DNA of 15,357 nucleotides from Candidatus Woesearchaeota archaeon (GTDB lineage: Archaea; Nanobdellota; Nanobdellia; Woesearchaeales; ARS49). A model generated the notes under the pieces. It was not told the DNA's origin. It made no database searches and worked only from the letters and a program-made list of their open reading frames with translations. Location: positions 1-15,357 of the forward strand of contig JACQMZ010000095.1 in the NCBI GenBank assembly GCA_016203345.1. Reading direction: 5' to 3'. Made by a program: the position numbers and the translations under genes. Positions within the stretch are counted from its first letter, which is position 1; the number at the start of each line of letters is the position of its first letter. Of the stretch, positions 1 through 6,786 are shown one piece after another.

Positions 1-2049
1 GATCTCGTCTGTGTTGGCAAGTGAGGGTTTTGCCTGTCGGAGAAGTGCGATCGTTCCAGTCACATGCGGCACTGCAGGGGATGTTCCACTTCTTACTCCG
101 TACATCTCACCCACAATCGTTGAATTGATATCAACTCCTGGTGCAAGAATATCCAACAACGGTCCTTGGTTTGTGTTTGGCCACAAGTTGTCGTTTTTGT
201 CGCTTGCTCCGGCGCCGATCGTGAGCGTCGAGCATGCGGGATAATTCACCCCAAATCCTGCGGCGTCGTTTCCTGTGGCGAATACGGGCGTAACGCCTTG
301 TGAAGATGCGGCATCGAGTGCAGGTTCAAGGAATTCTGGGCAGTCAGTTGCTGTATGTATTTTTCCATCGCCGATGCTGCCAGAGATGGCTGTAATGTTT
401 AGGGCGCTGGCCTGTTGTGTACAGTAGTCGATACCAGCGAGAATTTTGCTTGCTTTGCATGTGCCGTTTGCGTTGCATACCTTGACTGGCACGATGTGCG
501 CTCCAGGGGCAACGGCGACAACAATGCCTGAAACGTGAGTGCCATGGCTGTCTGCAGAGTCGTCTGTTGGGTCAGGATCGTCGTTGACAAAGTCGTATCC
601 TCCGCTGACGCGTGACTGGAAAGCAGGATGTGTTGCGTCGATGCCTGTGTCCAGCACGCACACGCCAACACCTTCACCAGTTACGCCAACGTCGCTCCAT
701 ACGAGGGGTGCTCCGATTTTTGGCACGCTGTCTTGCGTGGATACAGCGAAATCTTCATCCAAGTAAATGCCTTTGATGAGGGGATTGCTTTGGAGTGTTT
801 CAAATCCTGCTTCGCTGACGTTCATGACAAGGACAGGGATGGTTGAGGTGTTTATGGTGAGGACAGAGGGAAGGACTGCTCCACGGCGTGGCAGTTGGAG
901 GTCGTCAAGGACTTCGTTTTTGTCCGTGTCAAGTCGTTGTTTCTTTTCTTGGAGTGTTTCGCGGCTTTTCTTGCCATCAGAGATGTTCTCATGGAGGATT
1001 ATGATGACTGGAACAGTGTCTTTGAGGTCAAGAGTGTTTTGCACGCGTTCATCCACGTAAGCAGTGGTGACTCTCAGGACTTCCACGTGGATCTCTTCTC
1101 TTACTACGTTCTCACCGTCTGTGGCAAGGACTCCGAGCAGGCGTGTGCCTGCAAACGTCCGTTCTGGCCGCAAGGTGATCGTGTCTCCCGACTGGTCTGC
1201 GGTGATCTTGTCTGCAGATGTCACGGTGATGGTTAATTCATCGTTTTCCGGATCGACAAAGAGTTGGGACGCGGTAAACTGGTACGTTTCATTTTGTTTG
1301 AATGTTATTCTTGTCACGTTTCTCGTGAATTCGGGCGGACGATTGGCTGCGGCAACTGAGTACGTTATGTTGTCTAGTCTGATTATGGCGTCAGTGAGTT
1401 CGACGATGAGTGTGACTTCCGTGGTTGTATTCTCAAGTGCGCATGTTTCAAGGCACGTGCGGTCGAAAGTTCTGAGTTCCTGTGTGACTGTTTCGTTGAT
1501 GATGGCGTTGATGGCTGTGCCGGAACTTGTTGATTCGTACAGGACTTTTCGTATGCCGTTGCTGGCTATTTCTACTTTGGCTGTGCCATTGCCGTAGACT
1601 GCGCCTGAGACAAAAATGGATCCAGGTGCTCCTTGGAGTTGGAGTGTGATTTCGCTGCTGTTACTTAAGTAGAGGTTTAGGTTTTGCGAAATCACTTGTG
1701 TTTCCTCAAATCCAAGGAGCCCTAGAATTCCAGGCTGTAAAAAAACAAAAAACGTGAAGAGGAACAGCAGGCCGATGATGATTGCTGCTGGCTTTTGCCA
1801 CGCGCCTTCTGACGGGGAAGAAATCTGTCTGTGCATCCGGGTGAGTCGCGTGTGAAGATCTGCTGCTTCTGTTGAAGAAAGGAGAGAAAGATGTCGTTTG
1901 TAGAAGTCAAGGAGTTCTTGATATGCAGTGGCTGCCTTGGATCGTTGCCCTCTGCCGAGACTGCTGTCTATGTACTGTTGGACGCTGGACGCGTACGTGT
2001 GTACTGGCGTCTGGTGATAGTCATGGAGACTATCGTCCTCTTTTTTCAC
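1..2049 (-). CDS. Membrane-anchored subtilisin-like serine protease (peptidase S8), 3' end outside the window
   Basis: The 683 visible residues contain no stop codon and run off the left edge. The catalytic triad is visible: Asp467 in VLDTGID, His502 in HGTHV and Ser657 in GTSPAVPHV, with oxyanion Asn594 in ATGND. Layout: residues 1-83 are a charged helical, presumably cytoplasmic, segment; about 86-105 is one transmembrane helix; about 110-230 is a beta-rich region with the pair Cys199/Cys203; about 236-320 is a cadherin/Ig-like module (NRPPEF, then FVDPENDELTI); about 344-440 resembles an I9-type prodomain; the catalytic domain starts near 447. Start: the in-frame upstream stop is at 2065-2067, and the GTG at 2047-2049 lies 9 nt after a GGGGG stretch. 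The first in-frame ATG (about 1836) would remove most of the cytoplasmic domain. It probably cleaves proteins outside the membrane after prodomain removal. The Ser motif differs from the common GTSMAAPHV. The function call is secure; the substrate is unknown. Confidence 0.93.
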   Translation of the reverse strand, partial: MKKEDDSLHDYHQTPVHTYASSVQQYIDSSLGRGQRSKAATAYQELLDFYKRHLSLLSSTEAADLHTRLTRMHRQISSPSEGAWQKPAAIIIGLLFLFTFFVFLQPGILGLLGFEETQVISQNLNLYLSNSSEITLQLQGAPGSIFVSGAVYGNGTAKVEIASNGIRKVLYESTSSGTAINAIINETVTQELRTFDRTCLETCALENTTTEVTLIVELTDAIIRLDNITYSVAAANRPPEFTRNVTRITFKQNETYQFTASQLFVDPENDELTITVTSADKITADQSGDTITLRPERTFAGTRLLGVLATDGENVVREEIHVEVLRVTTAYVDERVQNTLDLKDTVPVIIILHENISDGKKSRETLQEKKQRLDTDKNEVLDDLQLPRRGAVLPSVLTINTSTIPVLVMNVSEAGFETLQSNPLIKGIYLDEDFAVSTQDSVPKIGAPLVWSDVGVTGEGVGVCVLDTGIDATHPAFQSRVSGGYDFVNDDPDPTDDSADSHGTHVSGIVVAVAPGAHIVPVKVCNANGTCKASKILAGIDYCTQQASALNITAISGSIGDGKIHTATDCPEFLEPALDAASSQGVTPVFATGNDAAGFGVNYPACSTLTIGAGASDKNDNLWPNTNQGPLLDILAPGVDINSTIVGEMYGVRSGTSPAVPHVTGTIALLRQAKPSLANTDEI

Positions 2050-2106
2050 GCACCTAAACCCCCTTTACTGTAACAGCTAAACCAAGAGACTGTTTTGTCG
2101 TCATAC

Positions 2107-2114
2107 TATATAAA
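2107..2114 (-). promoter_or_regulatory. Predicted TATA box of the subtilase gene
   Basis: On the minus strand an AT-rich TTTATATA block follows GGAAAA. Transcription would start near 2083, leaving a leader of about 33 nt that contains the G-rich ribosome-binding stretch before the GTG at 2049. The hairpin at 2125-2170 ends 10 nt upstream of it. Confidence 0.55.
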
Positions 2115-2124
2115 ATTTTCCACA

Positions 2125-2170
2125 GAAAATCCTGAATTCGGACGCCGTGCGTCCTCATTCAAGGATTTTC
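2125..2170 (-). repeat. GA-mismatch hairpin element, copy 1 (minus strand)
   Basis: Read on the minus strand: outer 9-bp stem GAAAATCCT/AGGATTTTC, unpaired T (complement of 2161), 4-bp helix GAAT/ATTC, tandem mismatch GA/GA, 6-bp helix GGACGC/GCGTCC, loop ACG. It shares every structural step with the copies at 2231, 3329, 6491, 7896 and 8130, but with different paired bases. It lies upstream of the subtilase TATA box, on the same strand as that gene. Function unknown. Confidence 0.8.
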
Positions 2171-2198
2171 GAGAAGCAGAAAGACATACTTCACTGCG

Positions 2199-2223
2199 CC
2201 CAACGTCGTTGGGTAAGTTTTTT
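2199..2223 (+). terminator. Terminator-like hairpin followed by T6, no gene assigned
   Basis: A perfect 6-bp stem CCCAAC/GTTGGG (2199-2204 and 2208-2213) with loop GTC is followed after 4 nt by six T, then C and four more T. This has the shape of an intrinsic terminator on the plus strand. It lies between two divergent genes, so no recognised transcript ends here. It may stop an unannotated short RNA or stray transcription. Confidence 0.4.
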
Positions 2224-2230
2224 CTTTTCC

Positions 2231-2276
2231 CAAATTTTGCAGAGTGAGCGCCTCCGGCGCGAACTCGCAAAATTTG
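2231..2276 (+). repeat. GA-mismatch hairpin element, copy 2 (plus strand)
   Basis: Outer 10-bp stem CAAATTTTGC/GCAAAATTTG, unpaired A2241, helix GAGT/ACTC, tandem mismatch GA (2246-2247) opposite GA (2261-2262), helix GCGCC/GGCGC, loop TCC. Flanking TTTTCC and GGAAAA could extend the stem across a 4-nt bulge. It ends 12 nt before the TATA box of the 2332 gene. Confidence 0.82.
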
Positions 2277-2280
2277 TTAG

Positions 2281-2296
2281 GGAAAATTTTATATAC
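2281..2296 (+). promoter_or_regulatory. Predicted promoter of the 2332-3323 operon
   Basis: TTATATAC near 2289-2296 is a TATA box preceded by GGAAAATT. A start near 2318 gives a leader of about 14 nt carrying GGTGAT 3 nt before the ATG at 2332. The 15-mer at 2281-2295 is an exact inverted copy of the subtilase promoter at 2107-2121. Confidence 0.6.
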
Positions 2297-2331
2297 ACTT
2301 GAGACTATACATTTAGGAAAAGGGTGATGTC

Positions 2332-2799
2332 ATGGTAGAATTAGCAGAGTCTAAAGGTCCGGAAGGTCCATCGGAAGAGGAGTACGAGTTGCTTCCCCAC
2401 AAGGAAGTGACTGACTTGAAGGAGCAGTTGGAGCGGCTGAAAACGTTTGAGGTGGCTCCGACGAAGAAGTTGACGGTGAATCTTATTGAGTTGAATGCCA
2501 AGATTGACAGGTTGTTGACTGTTTTTGAAGAGGCAAGCAAGCAGATTTCTGTGGAAGAGGGTGGCTTGTCCTTTGAGGACCGTATGAAGCCTGTTTTAGA
2601 GAAAATGAACAGGATTTTGCAGCAGAATGCGGAAATTGCTGAAGGGATTGTGGCAGTTGCTGATATTGTGAAGGAATTTAAGTCTGTGATCGAGAGTAAG
2701 GGGATTCTTGGCGCTCCAATGTTGGAATCGCCGTTGACGACTTCGTTGCCAGCCACGCCTCCTCCGCCTCCACCGAGGAGGAAGCTGTTTGGGTTATGA
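2332..2799 (+). CDS. Acidic coiled-coil protein with proline-rich tail, function unknown
   Basis: A 155-aa protein. An acidic N-terminus (to about residue 25) is followed by heptad-like helices around residues 28-45 and 50-120, with the phrase EGIVAVADIVKEF near the end of the helical region. The tail has six consecutive prolines before RRKLFGL. There is no transmembrane segment or signal peptide. I recall similar small helical proteins from DPANN genomes, but I cannot assign a function. The ATG is preceded by a strong ribosome-binding site (GGTGAT), and the gene overlaps the next one by ATGA, so the two are probably translated together and may act as partners. The long antisense frame across both genes is not credible. 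Confidence 0.85.
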   Translation: MVELAESKGPEGPSEEEYELLPHKEVTDLKEQLERLKTFEVAPTKKLTVNLIELNAKIDRLLTVFEEASKQISVEEGGLSFEDRMKPVLEKMNRILQQNAEIAEGIVAVADIVKEFKSVIESKGILGAPMLESPLTTSLPATPPPPPPRRKLFGL

Positions 2800-3323
2800 A
2801 CATTCTTGATCCTGCGCAGGTGTATTTGTTTCACGTGGCAAAGGCAGCGCAGAAGTTGGCTGCTCGAGAGTTTGCGCACAAAAAGTTGGCTCTTGAGCTT
2901 GCCGCGTTGCGCCGCATCAGCACGCCGAGTTTGCACAAGCACCTGAAAAAGCTTGAACGGTCCATTCAGGATGCGATCGTGACTGAGAAGAAGATTCTCA
3001 GCAATCAGGGGCATGAAGACACCATTCATTCCAGACTTGGAAGCAGGGTGCATGAGGTTTCACGCGCATTGGACGAGTACGTGCGGTTGTCCAAACACCA
3101 GTCAGGCAGGACGGCAGAGCTGACAAAGGACTTGTCAGTGTCTGATCATGCGCGAAAGTCAGCGTTGATGGACATTGAACGGGCGTTGTCTCGCTTGGAA
3201 AGGATGTATAGGGTGGAATTGCAGGCCATGCAGGCGCACAAGCACAGGCAGTTGCTGCATGCCATAAAGAGAAAGGTTTCTTCGTTGCAGGAAAGATCGC
3301 AACACAGTATATCACGTGATTAA
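2796..3323 (+). CDS. Basic helical (coiled-coil) protein, function unknown
   Basis: A 175-aa protein, almost entirely predicted helix, rich in Lys, Arg, His, Ala and Leu, with heptad-like spacing through residues 10-80 and 125-170. It has no membrane segment, no cysteine pairs and no motif I recognise. Its ATG overlaps the stop of the upstream acidic gene (ATGA), which indicates translational coupling. The acidic/basic pairing of the two products would suit a complex, but that is inference. A GA-mismatch hairpin starts 5 nt after the TAA stop. Confidence concerns the gene being real, not its role. Confidence 0.83.
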   Translation: MNILDPAQVYLFHVAKAAQKLAAREFAHKKLALELAALRRISTPSLHKHLKKLERSIQDAIVTEKKILSNQGHEDTIHSRLGSRVHEVSRALDEYVRLSKHQSGRTAELTKDLSVSDHARKSALMDIERALSRLERMYRVELQAMQAHKHRQLLHAIKRKVSSLQERSQHSISRD

Positions 3324-3328
3324 CCCGA

Positions 3329-3364
3329 CTTTTTGCTGAGTGAGCAGAGCGAACTCGCAAAAAG
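3329..3364 (+). repeat. GA-mismatch hairpin element, copy 3 (plus strand)
   Basis: The most compact copy: stem CTTTTTGC/GCAAAAAG, unpaired T3337, helix GAGT/ACTC, GA (3342-3343) opposite GA (3351-3352), helix GC/GC, loop AGA. It lies between convergent genes (ends at 3323 and 3399), so it would fall in the 3' untranslated region of the plus-strand operon. A terminator role is possible, but no T-run follows it. Confidence 0.82.
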
Positions 3365-3398
3365 GCGCACAAGAGCAGCAAGAATCACTTTCGAAAAA

Positions 3399-3560
3399 CT
3401 AGAGATCTTTAGCCATCACAGTTCTTCTGTTGTTTGCTTTGGCCCTGCTCATGGCTTCTTTGACAAGCTGTTCCACTTTTCGCTCAAGGGCGTCGACAAA
3501 GTCTGAGGCGACATTGACGTCTCCTGCCAGTTCTTTGACGCGCGATCGGACAATGACCAT
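3399..3560 (-). CDS. Short archaeal histone-fold protein
   Basis: A 53-aa protein. A short helix VKELAGD is followed by VNVASD, a long central helix ending in KEAMSRAKANN, then RRTVMAKDL and the stop. This matches histone helix 1, loop, helix 2 and the RKT-xxx-DL loop that touches DNA. Archaeal histones are usually 66-70 aa and continue into a third helix; here the stop follows DL directly, so helix 3 is absent or vestigial. Short forms like this are, as far as I know, common in DPANN genomes. Start: ATG at 3558-3560 lies 24-32 nt downstream of a TATA-like ATTTAAAT, as expected for a leaderless transcript; an in-frame TTG at 3576-3578 is the alternative. It would bind and compact DNA as a dimer. 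It is divergent from gltX. Confidence 0.82.
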   Translation of the reverse strand: MVIVRSRVKELAGDVNVASDFVDALERKVEQLVKEAMSRAKANNRRTVMAKDL

Positions 3561-3584
3561 GCGCACACATGAGTCCAAGTGATT

Positions 3585-3592
3585 ATTTAAAT
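3585..3592 (-). promoter_or_regulatory. Predicted TATA box of the histone gene
   Basis: The palindrome ATTTAAAT is centred about 28 nt upstream of the ATG at 3560, giving a leaderless or nearly leaderless transcript. Confidence 0.5.
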
Positions 3593-3608
3593 GTTACTTG
3601 GCACAAAG

Positions 3609-3617
3609 TTTTTTAAT
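3609..3617 (+). promoter_or_regulatory. Predicted TATA-like box of gltX
   Basis: TTTTTTAAT is centred about 27 nt upstream of the ATG at 3640, so the message would start at or next to the start codon. This is the main reason for rejecting the in-frame TTG at 3598. There is no clear ribosome-binding site before 3640, as expected for a leaderless message. Confidence 0.45.
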
Positions 3618-3639
3618 CATCTGCCTGCTTGTTTGTGTC

Positions 3640-5325
3640 ATGGAAGATCTGATTCGCAAGTGGGTTCTGCAGAATGCTGTGAAGTATGAGGGCAAGGCAC
3701 AGCAGGGCGCGATTATTGGCAAGTTGATTAGTGAGAATTCTGACATCAAGAATAATATGAAAGATGTGGTGAAGCTTATTGCTAAAGTGATCAAGGATGT
3801 GAATGCGTTGTCCTTGGACAAGCAGATGGCTGAATTGCAGGCGAAGTGGCCTGAGTTGTTGGTTGAAAAGCCTGTTGAGGAGAAGGTGTTGAAGGATTTG
3901 CCTGATGCAGTTCAGGGAAAGGTCGTGTTGCGGGTGGCGCCGAGTCCGTCTGGGCCGTTGCACATCGGTCACGCGTACATTACGTGTTTGAATTCAGAGT
4001 ACGCGAAAAAGTATGGCGGCAAGCTTATTCTTCGGATTGAGGACACGAATCCTGAGAATATTTTTTCACCAGCGTACAAATTGATTGAGGAGGATGTGCG
4101 TTGGTTGACGAATGACAACGTGCACAGTGTCCCGATTCAGTCTGATCGTTTGCACACGTATTATGATTATGCTGAAAAGCTTTTGAATATGGAGAAGGCG
4201 TACGTGTGTACGTGCGATGCTGATGTGTTTAGGACTTTAATCGCGAAAAAGGAGGCGTGCCTGTGCAGGAATGTGCCAGTCAAGGAACAACTGCTTCGCT
4301 GGGACAAAATGTTTACGTCGTACGAGCCCGGTCAGGCAGTAGTGCGGATAAAGACAGATGTTGCTCATCCGAATCCGGCAATGCGTGACTGGCCTGCGTT
4401 GAGGATTAATCATGCGAAGCATCCGCGGACTGGGACTGAGGAGAAGGTGTGGCCTCTGATGAATTTTGCTGTGGCGGTTGATGATCATGAGATGGGCGTG
4501 ACGCACACGATTCGGGGCAAGGATCATATGGATAATGCCAAACGCCAGAAGTACATTTTTGATTTTTTTGGGTGGAAGGTTCCTGTGCATAAGTACGTGG
4601 GCAGGATTAATTTTGAAGGAATTGAGGTTTCGAAAACTAAGACAAAGCTCGCGATTGAGCGTGGCGAATATGAGGGCTGGGATGATATTCGTCTGCCGTT
4701 TTTGTGCGCGTTAAAGCGTCGCGGCTATCAGTCTGCGGCGTTTACAAAGTGGGCAGTGGACATTGGTTTGACTGAAACCGACAAGACTGTCGCGATTGAT
4801 GAATTTTTTAAGACGTTGAATCATTTCAATAAGGAGATTCTTGATCCTGTTGTTAACCGGTATTTTTTTGTGTGGGATCCGGTGAAGATCTCGATCGAGG
4901 GCGCGCCTGCTCAGCAAGTGTCTGCAGACTTGCACCCCTCTGATCCCTCGCGTGGAAAGCGCGTATTCACTACGAGCATGGATTTTTTCATTTCTCGTGA
5001 TGATTTCGGCGCGTTGAAGGAGAATGGATTATACCGGCTTATGCACTGTTTGAATTTTACAAAGAAAGGTGGAAACCTTGTCTTTGTGTCAAAGGAACAT
5101 AAGGATTTCGAAGAGAAGGGCGATGCGATCATGCATTGGTTGCCGGTCGACCAGACAGTGAATGTGTGCGTGCTGATGCCTGATCATTCAGAAAGGGAAG
5201 GTGTGGGCGAACAGGCGATAGCGAATTTGCCTGTGGGAGCGAACATTCAGTTTGAGCGGTTTGGTTTTTGTCGGCTGGACAACGTGAAGCAGAAAACGTT
5301 TCAGTTCTGGTTTGGTTGCAGGTGA
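3640..5325 (+). CDS. gltX: Glutamyl-tRNA synthetase, archaeal class
   Basis: A 561-aa class I aminoacyl-tRNA synthetase that charges tRNA-Glu with glutamate in the cytoplasm. In archaea it usually also charges tRNA-Gln, which is then amidated. The HIGH signature is PLHIGH (His108) within APSPSGPLHIGH, followed by LRIEDTNPE. The KMSKS-type loop is EVSKTKTK (Lys332-Lys334). The cysteines CTC and CLC near residues 195-215 may bind zinc. An N-terminal helical region of about 95 residues before the Rossmann fold and a beta-barrel C-terminus are typical of the archaeal/eukaryotic class, as is the length. The last 25 bp overlap tail-to-tail with the convergent peptidase gene. The family also contains GlnRS, but an archaeal-length enzyme with this N-terminus is best read as GluRS. 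Confidence 0.96.
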   Translation: MEDLIRKWVLQNAVKYEGKAQQGAIIGKLISENSDIKNNMKDVVKLIAKVIKDVNALSLDKQMAELQAKWPELLVEKPVEEKVLKDLPDAVQGKVVLRVAPSPSGPLHIGHAYITCLNSEYAKKYGGKLILRIEDTNPENIFSPAYKLIEEDVRWLTNDNVHSVPIQSDRLHTYYDYAEKLLNMEKAYVCTCDADVFRTLIAKKEACLCRNVPVKEQLLRWDKMFTSYEPGQAVVRIKTDVAHPNPAMRDWPALRINHAKHPRTGTEEKVWPLMNFAVAVDDHEMGVTHTIRGKDHMDNAKRQKYIFDFFGWKVPVHKYVGRINFEGIEVSKTKTKLAIERGEYEGWDDIRLPFLCALKRRGYQSAAFTKWAVDIGLTETDKTVAIDEFFKTLNHFNKEILDPVVNRYFFVWDPVKISIEGAPAQQVSADLHPSDPSRGKRVFTTSMDFFISRDDFGALKENGLYRLMHCLNFTKKGGNLVFVSKEHKDFEEKGDAIMHWLPVDQTVNVCVLMPDHSEREGVGEQAIANLPVGANIQFERFGFCRLDNVKQKTFQFWFGCR

Positions 5326-6032
5326 TGGTGGTACGCGCGGATTTTTCTTCGTGCGCTCGCAAGATGTTTTGTCGTGCCTTGAATGCGTGCGGCAAACGCG
5401 TCTGCGGCTTCTTCTTCCGGCGCGGTATGGCGTGAAGTAAAGAGTGCGAGTGGTGAGAAGAGGGTGAGGATCCAGCGGGAGAGTTTCTGAATGTTTGCGC
5501 CTGATGCGATGTGTCCAAGTTCGTGGAGGAAGACTGCTTCTTGTTCTTTGCGGGTGAGGAGGTCAAACACGCCGACTGAGGCAAAGACGCGGTTGAAGAT
5601 TGTGAACGCTTTGGGTTCTTGGCCGTCAAACACGTACAGCGGCGCGTTGATGGCGGCGGCAGCCGCGGCGTGATCATAGACGCGGTTGGCCGCACGGGTT
5701 GCCCGATGGGAAAAAACGTACAAGCGGGGGAAGATGGCGTATCCGATGAAGAGCGTTAGTCCTATAACGAGCGGAAGCATGAAGAGTCCGATTCTTGTCA
5801 GGTAGTCAGTGCACATGATCATGATCGCGGGCACGATTTCCATGTCGCACTGTATCTGAGTGGCGAAGTGGACAAAGGGAAGGAGGAAGAGGCCAAGGTG
5901 GAGGTATGCCCATGGTACGGTGTTTGTGCGCTTCCACTGTGCGAAGCACCAGACTGCGCTCAGCCACGATAGAGTCAGGAGGAGGAAGTGGGTGGGGTTT
6001 GCAAGGTAGGGTATGACGAGGTTACTTGCCAT
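5301..6032 (-). CDS. Membrane zinc metalloprotease, M56 (BlaR1-like)/M48 type
   Basis: A 243-aa protein with about four hydrophobic segments (roughly residues 12-32, 42-60, 82-104 and a weaker one at 185-200). The zinc site is HELGH (His170, Glu171, His174), and EEEAAD (Glu207, Asp211) supplies the third ligand in the usual ExxxD form. The LTRKEQEAVFLHELGH context is typical of M48/M56 proteases. It lacks the extracellular penicillin-sensing domain of BlaR1. Start: ATG at 6032 has GAGGT 7 nt upstream; the longer TTG start at 6050 is less likely. It overlaps the BlaI-type gene upstream by 11 bp, so the pair is co-translated. By analogy with BlaR1/BlaI or MecR1/MecI it may cleave the repressor. 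That job is inferred from context only. Confidence 0.85.
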   Translation of the reverse strand: MASNLVIPYLANPTHFLLLTLSWLSAVWCFAQWKRTNTVPWAYLHLGLFLLPFVHFATQIQCDMEIVPAIMIMCTDYLTRIGLFMLPLVIGLTLFIGYAIFPRLYVFSHRATRAANRVYDHAAAAAAINAPLYVFDGQEPKAFTIFNRVFASVGVFDLLTRKEQEAVFLHELGHIASGANIQKLSRWILTLFSPLALFTSRHTAPEEEAADAFAARIQGTTKHLASARRKIRAYHHHLQPNQN

Positions 6033-6402
6033 GGTTAAACCTCTGTTCAAAGTACGTGACTGCTACGGTGCCAAAGCGTTCGATGAGTTTATTGACTGCG
6101 TTTTCGACAACTGATTTTTCAAACCCTTTCTGGTCGTGTGTTGGGGAGTACACATAGCGCATGCCGCCGCGTGCTGTTTCGATCGTGCGGGCGACGATGT
6201 TCTTGTGGTGGAGCCTATCGAGAAGTACCGCGATTGAGGAGAGTGCTACTGCGCGTTTTGTTTTAAGTACGCCGTGAATTTCGCGCACGCGGCAACTTTT
6301 GCGCTTCCAGAGGATGTCAAGGATGTCTTTTTCGAGCGGTGAAAGGATGTTGTTGAAGTTGGCGATGTGGGCTTTCATGCGAGGGGATATGATACGGGGC
6401 AT
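6022..6402 (-). CDS. BlaI/MecI/CopY-type winged-helix transcription regulator
   Basis: A 126-aa protein. The N-terminal winged helix begins near ILSPLEKDILDILWKR, continues with CRVREIHGVL and a recognition helix around AVALSSIAVLLDRLHHK, and has a wing at RTIETARGGMRYVYSP. The C-terminal helices (from about residue 85) would dimerise. This is the arrangement and usual length (about 120-130 aa) of the BlaI/MecI family, which represses its own operon. Start: ATG at 6402 lies about 9 nt past the start predicted from TATATAAA at 6434-6441. The longer in-frame GTG at 6429 would lie upstream of that transcription start. Its stop overlaps the metalloprotease start by 11 bp, which strongly suggests a regulator-protease pair. 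The inducing signal is unknown. Confidence 0.87.
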   Translation of the reverse strand: MPRIISPRMKAHIANFNNILSPLEKDILDILWKRKSCRVREIHGVLKTKRAVALSSIAVLLDRLHHKNIVARTIETARGGMRYVYSPTHDQKGFEKSVVENAVNKLIERFGTVAVTYFEQRFNHGK

Positions 6403-6433
6403 TATTAAGGTAGTGGCCGTGAATTTCACAATG

Positions 6434-6441
6434 TTTATATA
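6434..6441 (-). promoter_or_regulatory. Predicted TATA box of the BlaI-type/metalloprotease operon
   Basis: TATATAAA on the minus strand sits about 35 nt before the ATG at 6402. Transcription would begin around 6411. Self-repression by the BlaI-type protein would be expected to act near here; I see no clear palindromic operator. Confidence 0.55.
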
Positions 6442-6490
6442 CTACGCCTTTACACTCTATGTAATGGTTCGTGGCTTGTACCATTTGTCA

Positions 6491-6531
6491 TAAACTTTTG
6501 CTGTGAGCCAAAGGCGAACTGCAAAAGTTTA
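6491..6531 (+). repeat. GA-mismatch hairpin element, copy 4 (plus strand)
   Basis: Perfect 11-bp stem TAAACTTTTGC/GCAAAAGTTTA, then T6502 opposite T6520 (a T.T mismatch where other copies have one unpaired base), helix GT/AC, GA (6505-6506) opposite GA (6516-6517), helix GCC/GGC, loop AAA. It lies between divergent genes and ends 11 nt before the TATA box of the 6587-7890 operon. Confidence 0.82.
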
Positions 6532-6542
6532 CGTGGACAAAG

Positions 6543-6550
6543 GTTTAAAT
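6543..6550 (+). promoter_or_regulatory. Predicted TATA box of the lipoprotein/thioredoxin-like operon
   Basis: TTTAAATA is followed about 26 nt later by a likely start near 6572, giving a leader of about 15 nt with GGGGG as the ribosome-binding stretch before the ATG at 6587. Confidence 0.55.
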
Positions 6551-6586
6551 AGGAGTGTATAACTTTCACGGACCGGGGGAACACGC

Positions 6587-6784
6587 ATGAAATCAACGAT
6601 CATTGTGCTGGCTATTTTTGGTTTGTTGCTCGTCGGATGCACAGGAGTTACCGGCAACGCGGCTCGACCGCCGCCTCCCGCACCTTCTGGTGGAGGGTGT
6701 GGTGTTGCAGCGCCTGTGGACGTGCCAGCAACGCCAGTTGTATCGTCTGTTGCAGAGGGGAATGTGCGCGCTCCGGCGTTGTAA
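6587..6784 (+). CDS. Small proline-rich lipoprotein, function unknown
   Basis: A 65-aa protein with a clear lipoprotein signal: Lys2, a hydrophobic core IIVLAIFGLLL and the lipobox LVGC with Cys18 as the expected lipidated residue. The mature part is only about 48 residues, low in complexity, with a PPPP run, a GGG stretch and a second cysteine (Cys38). I recognise no domain. It is the first gene after its promoter, and its stop is 2 nt from the ATG of the thioredoxin-like gene, so the two are an operon and the lipoprotein may sit beside that protein on the outer face of the membrane. A free mature cysteine next to a CxxC protein is suggestive but proves nothing. Confidence 0.75.
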   Translation: MKSTIIVLAIFGLLLVGCTGVTGNAARPPPPAPSGGGCGVAAPVDVPATPVVSSVAEGNVRAPAL

Positions 6785-6786
6785 TC

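Noticed and set aside
2313..3053. A 246-aa open frame on the minus strand opposite the coiled-coil genes
   Set aside because: Its product is low in complexity with a Gly run that mirrors the Pro run of the plus-strand gene, and the plus-strand genes have a promoter, a strong ribosome-binding site and an ATGA overlap.
6637..6786. A longer N-terminus for the thioredoxin-like protein
   Set aside because: This would read through the lipoprotein gene in another frame. The ATG at 6787 gives a sensible basic start and TM helix.
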